This document shows, piece by piece, positions 1 to 8,207 of a DNA stretch of 64,000 bases. The stretch is taken from NCBI RefSeq assembly GCF_017357225.1, contig NZ_CP071606.1, positions 124,001 through 188,000 of the forward strand, in the 5' to 3' direction. Positions within the stretch are counted from its first letter, which is position 1. Each line of letters opens with the position of its first letter. Below the pieces are notes generated by a model. The model was given only the letters and a program-made list of their open reading frames with translations, was not told where the DNA came from and ran no database searches. The translations under genes and the position numbers were made by a program. Origin of the DNA: Rhizobium binae (lineage in GTDB: Bacteria > Pseudomonadota > Alphaproteobacteria > Rhizobiales > Rhizobiaceae).

Positions 1-860
1 GGAGCGGTCACGACCGGATTGCGGCGCAACCATGCGAGCGCGACCTGCGCGCGCGTGACACCGCGCCTCTCGGCAATCTGTCCAACCGCCTCGATGATGG
101 CGCTGTCGCTTTCGGCGGTCAACTGTGTGTAGAGCATGTCGGCGAAGGGGTCGTTGCCGGATCGCGCGGTGGCTTTCGCGTCGCCCCACGGACGTGCTAG
201 CCGGCCGCGCGCCAGCGGGCTCCAGACGATCGTACCGATGCCTTCATCGCGGCACAGCGGCAACATCTCGCGCTCCTCCTCGCGGGCGAGCAGATTGTAG
301 TGATCCTGCATGGACACGAAGCGTGCCCAGCCGTTTGCCTTTTGCAGATGGAGAGCCTTCGAGAATTCCCAGGCATGCATCGAGGACGCGCCGAGATAGC
401 GGACCTTGCCGGCCTTCACGATATCATGGAGCGCTTCGAGCGTTTCTTCGAGCGGGGTGTCGGGATCATTGCGATGGATCTGATAGAGGTCGACATAGTC
501 AGTTCCAAGACGACGCAGGCTGTGATCGATCTCCGTCATAATGGCCTTGCGCGACAACCCCTTGCCGTTCGGGCCGGGTCGCATTGGGTGACGCAGCTTG
601 GTGGCGATGACGACATCGTCGCGGTTGGCGAAATCTTTCAAGGCCCGGCCGAGAATCTCCTCGCTTGTTCCTTGTGAATACATGTTGGCGGTGTCGAAGA
701 AATTGATGCCCTGCTCGATGGCATGCCTGATCAGGGGGCGGCTCTCCTCCTCGGGGAGCGACCAGACGGGATGACCGCGCTTTGGGTCGCCATAGGTCAT
801 GGCGCCGATCGCAATGCGGGAAACGTCCAGACCTGTTTTGCCGAGCTTGATATAGTTCAT
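1..860 (-). CDS. Aldo/keto reductase, cut by window start
   Basis: The reverse strand from 860 encodes an NAD(P)H-dependent aldo/keto reductase, a TIM-barrel enzyme that reduces aldehydes and ketones. Visible family signs are the N-terminal MNYIKLGKTGLDVSRIAIG, the FFDTANMYSQG segment with the catalytic Asp and Tyr, the Lys in VIATKL and the His in YQIHRND. The reading frame stays open to base 1, so the C-terminus lies outside the window. It is transcribed divergently from the TetR gene at 968, and two palindromes lie between them, so that regulator probably controls it. The substrate cannot be told from sequence. Confidence 0.9.
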   Translation of the reverse strand, partial: MNYIKLGKTGLDVSRIAIGAMTYGDPKRGHPVWSLPEEESRPLIRHAIEQGINFFDTANMYSQGTSEEILGRALKDFANRDDVVIATKLRHPMRPGPNGKGLSRKAIMTEIDHSLRRLGTDYVDLYQIHRNDPDTPLEETLEALHDIVKAGKVRYLGASSMHAWEFSKALHLQKANGWARFVSMQDHYNLLAREEEREMLPLCRDEGIGTIVWSPLARGRLARPWGDAKATARSGNDPFADMLYTQLTAESDSAIIEAVGQIAERRGVTRAQVALAWLRRNPVVTA

Positions 861-884
861 GATGCCTCCTATGGTGGCCTTAGT

Positions 885-930
885 GGAGAGCTCTCCGTTT
901 TGATTATGCGTTAACGGAGAATTCTCCGTT
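885..930. promoter_or_regulatory. Double palindromic operator between AKR and TetR genes
   Basis: Two inverted repeats sit in the 107-bp divergent intergenic space: GGAGAGCTCTCC at 885-896 and the perfect 18-bp AACGGAGAATTCTCCGTT at 913-930. Their centres are 31 bp apart, about three helical turns, and they share GGAGA/TCTCC halves. They are the obvious candidates for the operator of the adjacent TetR protein, acting on both promoters. Confidence 0.7.
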
Positions 931-967
931 TAGCAAGGGGGCCTGTAGCGAGCAGGATGGTTGCAAG

Positions 968-1531
968 GTGAAAGAACAAACTCGTTCGATGACGAGGGCC
1001 GATGCGTTGAAGAACCGGGAGCACATCCTGCAAATCGCACACGATGCCTTTGTGGAGTCGGGCGCGACGTCGCTCAATGAGATCGCCAAGCGCGCCGGTG
1101 TCGGTGCGGGCACGCTCTATCGGCATTTCCCAACCCGCGAAGCGCTTATTCTTGCGGTATATCACCATGACATTCAGCGGTTGGTCGCTTCCGTACCGGC
1201 ACTGCTTGTGCAGGATACGGCCGTCCACGCCTTCCGGCAGTGGTTTGCCACGCTGGCGGACTACATCCGGGTCAAACATGGGCTGGGTGACGCTCTCCAC
1301 AGCCCCGCCGCTCAGGAGGCAATCCAGGGAACCTATGCTCCGGTCATTGCTGCGCTGGACGAGTTGATCCGGGCCTGCATTGCCGAGGGCAGCATGCGTG
1401 AAGGCCTGCGGGCGGCCGATCTTCTTCTGCTCATGGGCTTTTACTGGCGCGCTCCGGCGAATGCGGAGGGACGCGCACAGGCAGAGAGACTGATGGATAT
1501 CGTGCTGGATGGGCTGGCGCCGAACACGTGA
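968..1531 (+). CDS. TetR/AcrR family transcriptional regulator
   Basis: A 187-aa one-component repressor. The N-terminal third carries the TetR helix-turn-helix with the typical core GAGTLYRHFPTREAL at about residues 47-61; the rest is a helical ligand domain ending in a SBP/AcrR-like C-terminus. The GTG at 968 follows an AGGA-containing stretch; an ATG at 989 is an alternative. It is divergent from the aldo/keto reductase and probably binds the palindromes at 885-930, repressing both genes until an inducer, perhaps an electrophile, binds. The ligand is unknown. Confidence 0.88.
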   Translation: MKEQTRSMTRADALKNREHILQIAHDAFVESGATSLNEIAKRAGVGAGTLYRHFPTREALILAVYHHDIQRLVASVPALLVQDTAVHAFRQWFATLADYIRVKHGLGDALHSPAAQEAIQGTYAPVIAALDELIRACIAEGSMREGLRAADLLLLMGFYWRAPANAEGRAQAERLMDIVLDGLAPNT

Positions 1532-1673
1532 CGTCGCTGCCTCAGGCTGCTGATCGACAGCATTAGGCAAGAAACAGGCAGGACCGTTTCTAGCCGGTGC
1601 ACGGCTCAGGCCATAGATTGCATCGAACAGGCACCAGATGCGCCTCAGTCAAATCAACAGCGGAATTTACTCT

Positions 1674-2501
1674 ATGAGAACCTGGTTTATTACCGGGGCC
1701 AATCGTGGGCTCGGCCTGGAAATCGCACGCGCAGCACTTGAGGCTGGCGACACTGTCACTGCCACGGCGCGCGACCCACAGCAGATCGTTGAGGCCTTAG
1801 AAGCCTTTGCCGACAGCCTCCATACGGTCCCTCTCGATGTTACCGATCACGCAGCGGTCGATAAGGCCGTCAATGCGGCGAAGGAGCGGTTCGGACGCAT
1901 CGACGTTCTCGTCAACAATGCAGGCTATGGCCAACTCGGCGCCTTCGAAGAGATCGCCCCGGAAACCGTGTCGCGGCAGTTCGCCACCAACGTCTTCGGC
2001 GTATTCGATGTCACACGCGCCGTCCTTCCGATGATGCGGGCTCAGCGCTCCGGCCATGTCATAACGATATCGTCGATTGCGGGCATGCAGGGCTTTGAAG
2101 GCTCGTCGATCTATTGCGCCACCAAACATGCCGTATCCGGCTGGTCGGAAGGGCTCGCCCGCGAGGTGGCGCCGTTCGGCATCAAGGTGACCTGTGTCTA
2201 TCCCGGCCGTTTCCGCACGGATTTTCTCGATGGCAGTTCTGTTCGCTACGGCGATTTTGCAATCGAGGACTATGCAGCGGCCTCCGCCCGGCGTCGGCAG
2301 GCGCTCGACGCCGACAATCACCAGCAGATCGGCGACCCCCGGAAATTCGCTGCAGCTATGCTTGCGCTGGTCAAGGCGGACAATCCGCCCGTTTGGCTCG
2401 CGACAGGCTCGGATGCCTATGCGGTTTTCGACAATAAATCCGCAACGCTTGCCGAGAATATCGAACATTGGAAGGATCTGGTGCTGTCAACGGACTTCTA
2501 G
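1674..2501 (+). CDS. SDR family NAD(P)-dependent oxidoreductase
   Basis: Classical short-chain dehydrogenase of 275 aa. The start at 1674 (MRTWFITGANRGLG) puts the TGxxxGxG cofactor motif at the N-terminus as usual; an upstream in-frame ATG at 1638 would add an unrelated leader. NNAG near residue 80 and the catalytic YCATK (YxxxK) with preceding serines are present. It is close to the uncharacterised YbbO-like oxidoreductases. It is followed after about 50 bp by an AraC regulator in the same direction, a likely partner. The substrate is unknown. Confidence 0.88.
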   Translation: MRTWFITGANRGLGLEIARAALEAGDTVTATARDPQQIVEALEAFADSLHTVPLDVTDHAAVDKAVNAAKERFGRIDVLVNNAGYGQLGAFEEIAPETVSRQFATNVFGVFDVTRAVLPMMRAQRSGHVITISSIAGMQGFEGSSIYCATKHAVSGWSEGLAREVAPFGIKVTCVYPGRFRTDFLDGSSVRYGDFAIEDYAAASARRRQALDADNHQQIGDPRKFAAAMLALVKADNPPVWLATGSDAYAVFDNKSATLAENIEHWKDLVLSTDF

Positions 2502-2550
2502 GCGGTGATCGCAGAGGCTAGGGTGGCGTGGGCACTGAAGCGGTTCATTC

Positions 2551-3471
2551 ATGCAAACGAAAGCCGTCATGGTAAAAGAGAAGATGGAATTCGCGCGTGG
2601 CCGGATGCGCGAACGCGTCGAAATGCGCCTGCCGAACGAAGGGTCCCTTGCCACTGCCATTCCCGGCCTCTCCCTCCATCGGCGCGCGTGCCCGACGGCG
2701 CCCGACTCCTCCCTCTATGAGCCGTCCTTCGCATTCATCATCAGCGGTGCAAAGCGGGTCATTCTGGGAGATGAGACCTATCTCTACGATCAGGACCATT
2801 TCCTGCTGACGGCGGTTGGCCTGCCGACCATCGTTCAGGTGCTCGACGCGAGCATCGCGGCCCCCTATGTGTCGTTCAAACTGGACATTGACCTCGACCT
2901 CGCACGCGAGTTGATCGCCGAGGTCGATCAGCTCGGAGGGTTTACCGAAGGGAGGGGATCGGGCATCGCTATCGGACCCGTAACGCCGGAACTGACGAGT
3001 GCTGCGATGCGCCTGCTCGACCTTCTGGATCACCCCGTTGAGATACCCATACTGGCAAGGTCGATCCAGAGGGAAATCCTCTACCGGGTCATGACGGGCC
3101 CGGTCGGCAGCCGGTTGCGGCATTCGGTTCAGGTCGGCACCCAGACAAATCGGGTTTCGACTGCGATCCGTTGGCTGCGAGAGAATTACGACCAACCCAT
3201 CCGGATTGAGAGCCTGGCGGATATTGCGGGCATGGGCGAATCCACCTTGCACCATCATTTCCGCGCTCTGACAGCCATGAGCCCTGTGCAATACCAGAAG
3301 CATCTGCGCCTGCATGAGGCGCGCAGGATCATGATTGCCGATCGTGTCGACGCGAGCAGTGCAGCGCTTCGCGTCGGCTACGAAAGCGTCACGCAGTTCA
3401 ATCGCGAGTATCGACGGCTCTTTGGAGTTCCGCCAAAAAAGGACGTGCGAACGATCCTTTCGCTCGGATAA
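2551..3471 (+). CDS. AraC family regulator with AraC_N cupin domain
   Basis: About 306 aa from 2551; in-frame ATGs at 2569 and 2584 are also possible starts. Residues about 35-175 match the AraC-type N-terminal cupin (FAFIISGAKRVILGDETY region), and about 200-300 hold two helix-turn-helix units (LADIAGMGESTLHHHFRAL, then MSPVQYQKHLRLHEARRIM), the hallmark of this family. It lies just downstream of the SDR gene and probably controls it or a neighbouring reductase. The inducer cannot be read from sequence. Confidence 0.88.
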   Translation: MQTKAVMVKEKMEFARGRMRERVEMRLPNEGSLATAIPGLSLHRRACPTAPDSSLYEPSFAFIISGAKRVILGDETYLYDQDHFLLTAVGLPTIVQVLDASIAAPYVSFKLDIDLDLARELIAEVDQLGGFTEGRGSGIAIGPVTPELTSAAMRLLDLLDHPVEIPILARSIQREILYRVMTGPVGSRLRHSVQVGTQTNRVSTAIRWLRENYDQPIRIESLADIAGMGESTLHHHFRALTAMSPVQYQKHLRLHEARRIMIADRVDASSAALRVGYESVTQFNREYRRLFGVPPKKDVRTILSLG

Positions 3472-3683
3472 TTCGAGCCGCTCCTTCAAGAGCTTAGGCA
3501 ATAGAAAACGTTCTCATGCCGCGCGCTTCATGCAAAGGCGTAAGACGAACGCTGCATTTGTTACATAAAATTCAATTTCTCAGGATGAGGAGAATATTAG
3601 ACTGGGCGTAACGGGGCGTGGTTTCGTATACAACCGGACACACATCGATAGCTTTCGATGCCGACTGATTGCTAGCCTGGTAA

Positions 3684-3714
3684 GGACGACCTCGGCTTTG
3701 CCTCAAGGCCGTCC
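3684..3714. terminator. Hairpin between convergent genes
   Basis: GGACGACCT at 3684-3692 pairs with AGGCCGTCC at 3706-3714 (one G-U pair) around a 13-base loop. It lies in the space between the convergent AraC gene and the oxidoreductase at 3766, so it may stop transcription from one or both sides. No clear run of T follows, so this is moderate evidence only. Confidence 0.45.
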
Positions 3715-3765
3715 CCCAAATTGCCAAAATCAAATCGCACCAGCCATGCCGGTTGCCTTTGATCG

Positions 3766-4752
3766 CTATTGCGGTGTCAGCACGATGCGGCCGTTCAGAT
3801 CGCGGCTCTCCATCCGTTCGTGAGCGGTCACGGCCTTGGTGAAGGGGAGCTCATCGAAGAGTGTGTCGCATAGTCCTGAGTCAGCTGCTTTCAAGGCTGC
3901 CTCAAGGCCTGGCCGAATAGCCTCTGGATGCGACGGCAGAAAGGCTCCCGCATTGAAGCCGGCCACCGTCATGCTGCCCAGCCAGAGGTCGTTCGTCTTG
4001 ACGGCATGGGTCCAGTCACCGCTGGCATTGCCTGCCACGATGAGACGGCTACCCGGCTTCATCAGTGCAAAGCTTTGGTCTCGGAGGCTTCCGCCCACGG
4101 GATCGATGATGACATCGAACTTTTCGCCCGCGAGGGCGCCGGGCAACTCGGCTGAATCGATGATCCGATCATAGGGCAGTTTCGTGTTCGCGGCTGCTTC
4201 GAGCTTGCCCGGGCGGACTGTGCCCACGACCCGTGAAGCGCCGAGCTGTTTTGCGATGCCGGGGAATGCGGAGGCGAAGCCCCCGAGAGCGCCATGCACC
4301 AGCACGCCTTCTCCCTCGGCAAGCCTGGCGACCATGGTCAGCGCGATGTGCGCCATCGCGGCATTGGGGATCATCGCGACAGCAAGAGCTGGATCGACAT
4401 TTGAGCCTTCGATCGACACGACACCGCCAACGGGCGCGATATACACCGCGGCATACCCGCCGGTGCCAGTGCCTGCGGACATCGACACGACCTTTTCGCC
4501 GACATTAAAACCTGTCACGCCATCGCCCAGTGCTCTGACCGTGCCGGCTACCTCAAGGCCGGGAACGAACGGAGGCTGCGCCATGCCGGGCACATCCTTG
4601 AATTGCCCCTGACGGAACAGAATGTCGATGAGACCGACCGCCGCATGGCTGACGTCGATCGAAATCTGGCCCGGCCCCGGCGTCGGATCGGGCAGATCAA
4701 CCACTTTCAAAACACTCGGGCTACCGAACTGGGTGGCTTGGATAGCTTTCAT
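3766..4752 (-). CDS. Zinc-binding-type alcohol dehydrogenase / quinone oxidoreductase
   Basis: A 328-aa medium-chain dehydrogenase/reductase of the NADPH:quinone oxidoreductase kind: N-terminal GroES-like fold (MKAIQATQFGSPSVLKVVD), then a Rossmann domain with VLVHGALGGFASAFPGIAKQ. Structural zinc cysteines are absent, as in quinone reductases. The start at 4752 has AAGGAA just upstream; a longer frame to 4788 would overlap the operator. The TetR gene lies 53 bp upstream in the same direction, and matching operator repeats precede both genes, so the pair is probably autoregulated. Confidence 0.88.
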   Translation of the reverse strand: MKAIQATQFGSPSVLKVVDLPDPTPGPGQISIDVSHAAVGLIDILFRQGQFKDVPGMAQPPFVPGLEVAGTVRALGDGVTGFNVGEKVVSMSAGTGTGGYAAVYIAPVGGVVSIEGSNVDPALAVAMIPNAAMAHIALTMVARLAEGEGVLVHGALGGFASAFPGIAKQLGASRVVGTVRPGKLEAAANTKLPYDRIIDSAELPGALAGEKFDVIIDPVGGSLRDQSFALMKPGSRLIVAGNASGDWTHAVKTNDLWLGSMTVAGFNAGAFLPSHPEAIRPGLEAALKAADSGLCDTLFDELPFTKAVTAHERMESRDLNGRIVLTPQ

Positions 4753-4773
4753 ACAAATTTTTCCTTGTTTGAC

Positions 4774-4787
4774 TGAGTGAACACTCA
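4774..4787. promoter_or_regulatory. TetR-type operator upstream of the quinone oxidoreductase
   Basis: TGAGTG-AA-CACTCA, a 6+6 inverted repeat with a two-base centre, in the 53-bp gap between the TetR gene and the oxidoreductase start. A near-identical repeat (TGACTG-TT-CACTCA) lies at 5397-5410 just before the TetR start codon. Finding the same site before both genes points to this TetR protein as the ligand. Confidence 0.65.
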
Positions 4788-4805
4788 TTTTTTACGGTGA
4801 AAAGT

Positions 4806-5372
4806 TTAGCGTAGTGCCTGCCATAGGGCCTTGAATCCAGCATCGCGGATACGCTCCGCATTGCTGGAGTCCTGGATCATGAAATCGATCGTTGTCCCTG
4901 CCATCGTTTCAACAAGCGCTCCCACATAGGCCAAGGGCGCATCGCGCAATGCGCCGGAGGATCGCGCGCGGCCCACAATTTCAACGGCTGGGCCTGCGAC
5001 GACTGCCGCCGCCTTTCGGCTGGTTCCGGTGATCTGGTCTGAGACCCCCAGTTGCGCCAGGGTCCGCCGCTTAGGCGGATTGGAAACGCCCCAGTCCGTC
5101 CAACGCACCCACAGATGATGCAATTGCCCGCGAACATCACCGTCGCCAGGCATTGCTTCCAGGATGGCCTCAGACAGCTCCGTCTTCAACTCGACATAGA
5201 GTTCATTGAGCAGAGCGGATTTGGTGCCGAAGTATGTGAACACCGATCCATGCGGCACCTGAGCTACCTTGGCGATTTCGGCTGTCGCGGCACCAAGTCC
5301 GTGTTCGGCAATCAGCTCGATTGCCGCCGCCAGGATCGTATCACGTTTCTCTTCGCTTCTGGGTCGCGCCAT
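4806..5372 (-). CDS. TetR family transcriptional regulator
   Basis: A 188-aa repressor beginning MARPRSEEKRDTILAAAIELIAEHG, followed by the helix-turn-helix core VPHGSVFTYFGTKSALLNELY at about residues 36-56, with a helical C-terminal ligand domain. It is the first gene of a probable two-gene unit with the quinone oxidoreductase downstream. The inverted repeat at 5397-5410 is only 25 bp before its start, consistent with negative autoregulation. Confidence 0.88.
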   Translation of the reverse strand: MARPRSEEKRDTILAAAIELIAEHGLGAATAEIAKVAQVPHGSVFTYFGTKSALLNELYVELKTELSEAILEAMPGDGDVRGQLHHLWVRWTDWGVSNPPKRRTLAQLGVSDQITGTSRKAAAVVAGPAVEIVGRARSSGALRDAPLAYVGALVETMAGTTIDFMIQDSSNAERIRDAGFKALWQALR

Positions 5373-5396
5373 TTGCCATCATCCTCGCTCAATAGA

Positions 5397-5410
5397 TGAC
5401 TGTTCACTCA
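5397..5410. promoter_or_regulatory. TetR-type operator upstream of the tetR gene
   Basis: TGACTG-TT-CACTCA. It differs in one half-site base from the repeat at 4774-4787. It lies immediately upstream of the TetR start at 5372 and would overlap its promoter. Confidence 0.65.
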
Positions 5411-5559
5411 CGCATTGTCAATAGGGGCGCTGCTTTTCCTGAATCACCCCTTCCGCCGATGCGAGTCGACATATTGCAAGAGATGTGTGCCCATTCGCCG
5501 GGGCACCATCCTCGGGCCGGCGTGCCTTCCCCGTTGTGATGGGGTCGCGTGAGGGTTGG

Positions 5560-6504
5560 CTAGGGGGCTGTTGAAGTGCCTTGCCCGGCACCGTCAGTGT
5601 CGCGTGCTATGGCTTGGAGGCGCTGCTGCAATCGAGGTGCAACGAAATCAAGGAAGGCGCGCAATTTCAACGGCTGCTGCTGGTGCGGGGCATGGACCAG
5701 ATGCACGGGCATCGCTGGAGGCGCCCGATCCGTCAATACCGGCCATAGCAAGCCCGCCCTGATGCTTGCTGCCGCCTGGTAGGAAAGCACACGAGCAATT
5801 CCGACGCCCGCGACCGCGCCGCTCACGACGCCTTCGGCGGTATTCACCGAGAAGCGTGGATTGATCGTCACCTGCTGCTGGGCATTTCCGTCCACGAAGG
5901 GCCACTCCCGGTAGCGCTGAAGTCCTTCGAACGCGATACAATCGTGGTGGGTCAGGTCGTCGGGCGTTTCCGGCTTGCCTCGCCGTTCCAAATAACCCGG
6001 GCTTGCACAGACGACCCATCGGATCTCTCCGACCCTGCGCGCCACCAGCGAACTATCAGGCAGACGGCCGATCCTGACCGCAACATCGAGATGTGTTTCG
6101 ATGAGATCGATGTTGCTGTCGGACAGGACGAGCCGCACCGTCACGTCGGGATAGACGCCGAGAAAATCGTGGACGATCGGCGCTACGTTGAGAGCGCCGA
6201 ATGCGATGGGGGCGGTCACCAGCAATTCGCCGCGCGGCGCACGATACTCGCCCGAGACGGCGCGCTCCGCCTCCGAGAGTTCATCGAGCACCCTTCGCGC
6301 CGATGCGACATAGGCCGTGCCAGCTTCGGTTAGAAGAAGTTTGCGGCTTGTGCGAACGACGAGTTGCGAACCGAGAAAGGTCTCCAGATCGGACACGCGG
6401 CGGCTGACGGTGGGAAGGGGTACGTTGAGGGATCGGGATGCCGCAGACAGGCTCCCTCCATCGACCGCCGCGACCAGCGTGCGCATTGCCTCGAACCTGT
6501 CCAT
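5560..6504 (-). CDS. LysR family transcriptional regulator
   Basis: A 314-aa LysR-type regulator: winged helix-turn-helix at residues 1-60 (SLSAASRSLNVPLPTVSRRV) and a periplasmic-binding-protein-like effector domain from about residue 90 (RGELLVTAPIAFGALNVAP). It is of the CrgA/PA-type subfamily often paired with oxidoreductases. It is divergent from the four-gene unit starting at 6619, and inverted repeats at 6521-6568 lie between. LysR proteins usually bind such shared regions and activate the divergent operon. Confidence 0.9.
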   Translation of the reverse strand: MDRFEAMRTLVAAVDGGSLSAASRSLNVPLPTVSRRVSDLETFLGSQLVVRTSRKLLLTEAGTAYVASARRVLDELSEAERAVSGEYRAPRGELLVTAPIAFGALNVAPIVHDFLGVYPDVTVRLVLSDSNIDLIETHLDVAVRIGRLPDSSLVARRVGEIRWVVCASPGYLERRGKPETPDDLTHHDCIAFEGLQRYREWPFVDGNAQQQVTINPRFSVNTAEGVVSGAVAGVGIARVLSYQAAASIRAGLLWPVLTDRAPPAMPVHLVHAPHQQQPLKLRAFLDFVAPRLQQRLQAIARDTDGAGQGTSTAP

Positions 6505-6520
6505 CGTTCCTCTCGTTTAA

Positions 6521-6568
6521 CGGAAGTTAGGCTTCCGGACTTAGCACCTGCCTTCCGGATCCGGAAGG
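6521..6568. promoter_or_regulatory. Paired CTTCCG/CGGAAG inverted repeats, probable LysR sites
   Basis: CGGAAG-N5-CTTCCG at 6521-6537 and the perfect 18-bp palindrome CCTTCCGGATCCGGAAGG at 6551-6568 share the same half-site, with centres about 30 bp apart. The pairing of a recognition and an activation site in a divergent promoter region is what LysR regulators use, so these are the likely targets of the gene at 5560-6504. Confidence 0.65.
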
Positions 6569-6618
6569 GGGTACTTCAATCCTGCAACCGCAATCCAACC
6601 CGTTCAGGAGAAAAGCAC

Positions 6619-7173
6619 ATGTCAAGAATTCCAACCCCCGCCACCGAACAGACCCCCGAAAAGTCCCAGCCCCTGCTTGCGGCGGTCCAAAAGCAGCTCG
6701 GCACAGTGCCGAACCTTTTTCGCATCGTCGCCAACAGCCCGGCAGCGCTGGAAGCCTATCTCGGCTTTTCCGGCGCCCTCGGTAAGGGTGCGCTACCCGC
6801 CAAGACCCGCGAGCGGATCGCGCTGGCGATTGCCGAGGTGAATGATTGCGGCTACTGCCTGTCCGCTCACACCTACATCGCCCGCAACCTCGCCAAGCTC
6901 GATGACGCGGAAATCACCGCCAACCGCAACGGCGCCTCCAACGATGTCAAGGCGGATGCAGCCGTGCGCTTCGCCGTCAAGCTCGCCGGTGGACGCGGAC
7001 AGGCAAGCGATGCCGATATCGCGGCGCTCAAGGATACCGGATATTCCGATGCCGAGATCGTCGAGATCATCGCCCATGTCGCGCTCAATACCTTCACCAA
7101 CTACGTCAATGAAGCGCTGAAGACTGAAATCGACTTCCCGGTCGTAACGGTTCGCACGGCCGCCGCCGCCTGA
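6619..7173 (+). CDS. Carboxymuconolactone decarboxylase / AhpD-like protein
   Basis: A 184-aa protein of the AhpD-like fold. Residues C77 and C80 with H84 (NDCGYCLSAH) form the CxxC-x3-H peroxidatic/disulfide motif of alkylhydroperoxidase-like members, so a thiol-based peroxidase role is more likely than lactone decarboxylation. The start at 6619 has AGGAG nine bases before; the reading frame extends further upstream but without family similarity. First gene of a unit with an alpha/beta hydrolase, an NTF2-like protein and an SDR, probably controlled by the divergent LysR. Confidence 0.88.
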   Translation: MSRIPTPATEQTPEKSQPLLAAVQKQLGTVPNLFRIVANSPAALEAYLGFSGALGKGALPAKTRERIALAIAEVNDCGYCLSAHTYIARNLAKLDDAEITANRNGASNDVKADAAVRFAVKLAGGRGQASDADIAALKDTGYSDAEIVEIIAHVALNTFTNYVNEALKTEIDFPVVTVRTAAAA

Positions 7174-7262
7174 TCCTTCCCACAAGCTTGGCAAGAAACG
7201 ATGCGGGCGCGTCGCCGCGCCTGCAAACCCTTCCGCACACCTTCAAATCAAGGAGATACCCC

Positions 7263-8123
7263 ATGACCGTTCGTTTCAACACCGTCGATGTCGATGGCAT
7301 CAAGCTGTTTTACCGCGAAGCCGGCGATGCGAGCCGCCCGACCGTGCTGCTGCTGCACGGTTTCCCGAGCGCCAGCCACATGTTCCGCGACCTGATCCCT
7401 GAACTCTCGCAACACTATCATGTCGTCGCGCCGGACCTGCCCGGCTTTGGCATGACCGAACAGCCCTCCCGCGACCAGTTCGGCTACACATTCGAGAACA
7501 TCACCAATGTCGTCGACCGTTTTACCGAGGTGCTCGGTCTCGACAAGTTCGCCATCTACGTCTTCGACTATGGCGCTCCGGTCGGCTTCCGCCTGGCGGT
7601 CAAGCATCCTGAGCGGATCACCGCGATCGTCACCCAGAACGGCAACACCTATGTCGAAGGTGTTTCGGATGCTTTCGCGCCGGTCATGGCCTATTGGAAC
7701 GAGCCCAGCCAGGCCAACCGTGACGCGCTGCGCGGCTTCCTGGCGCCCGAGACAACCCTCTTCCAGTACACGCACGGGGTCGATGATCCGACAAAGGTCT
7801 CTCCAGACGGCCGTAATCTTGACGATTTCTATCTGTCGCGTCCCGGCAACGACGAAATCCAGCTCGACTTGCTCCTCGACTACCAGACCAACGTCGCGCT
7901 CTACGACACCATCCAGGCCTACCTGCGCGCGCATCAGCCGCCGGTGCTGGCGATCTGGGGCAAGAACGATCCGTTCTTCATTCCGCCGGGTGCCGAAGCA
8001 TTCAAGCGCGATGTACCGGCTGCGGACGTTCGCTTCGTCGACAGCGGACACTTCGCGATCGAAACCCATGCCGCCGAGATCGGCGCTGCGATGCGCGAAT
8101 TCCTCGCCAAGCATGTCGGATGA
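7263..8123 (+). CDS. Alpha/beta hydrolase, epoxide hydrolase/dehalogenase type
   Basis: A 286-aa alpha/beta hydrolase. HGFP at residues 32-35 gives the oxyanion loop, and the nucleophile elbow VFDYGAP carries Asp102 rather than Ser, as in epoxide hydrolases and haloalkane dehalogenases. The catalytic His is in DSGHFAIETHA near the C-terminus. The start at 7263 follows AGGAGA. It is clearly related to the frameshifted hydrolase at 12088-13028 (shared GFPS-S, DYGAPVGFR, YQTNVA and WG-NDP segments). The substrate is unknown; an epoxide or halogenated compound fits the nucleophile. Confidence 0.88.
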   Translation: MTVRFNTVDVDGIKLFYREAGDASRPTVLLLHGFPSASHMFRDLIPELSQHYHVVAPDLPGFGMTEQPSRDQFGYTFENITNVVDRFTEVLGLDKFAIYVFDYGAPVGFRLAVKHPERITAIVTQNGNTYVEGVSDAFAPVMAYWNEPSQANRDALRGFLAPETTLFQYTHGVDDPTKVSPDGRNLDDFYLSRPGNDEIQLDLLLDYQTNVALYDTIQAYLRAHQPPVLAIWGKNDPFFIPPGAEAFKRDVPAADVRFVDSGHFAIETHAAEIGAAMREFLAKHVG

Positions 8124-8130
8124 GCCACCC

Positions 8131-8158
8131 GTCCGGGCGCACCATTCTGCGCCCGGAC
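8131..8158 (+). terminator. Strong GC hairpin after the hydrolase gene
   Basis: GTCCGGGCGC at 8131-8140 pairs perfectly with GCGCCCGGAC at 8149-8158, extended by one A-T pair. No T-run follows, and the next gene in the same direction starts 50 bp later. It may be a partial terminator or an mRNA-stabilising hairpin inside the operon. Confidence 0.5.
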
Positions 8159-8207
8159 CTAGCAATCAGGAACCGTAACCGTCCGTCTGATACTTCGGAG
8201 ATAGATC

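Noticed and set aside
8175..8199. GTAACC-N15-CGGA before the NTF2-like gene, similar to the ECF promoter motif
   Set aside because: The spacing is one base short and the -10 is CGGA rather than CGWA. It also lies inside a LysR-linked operon.
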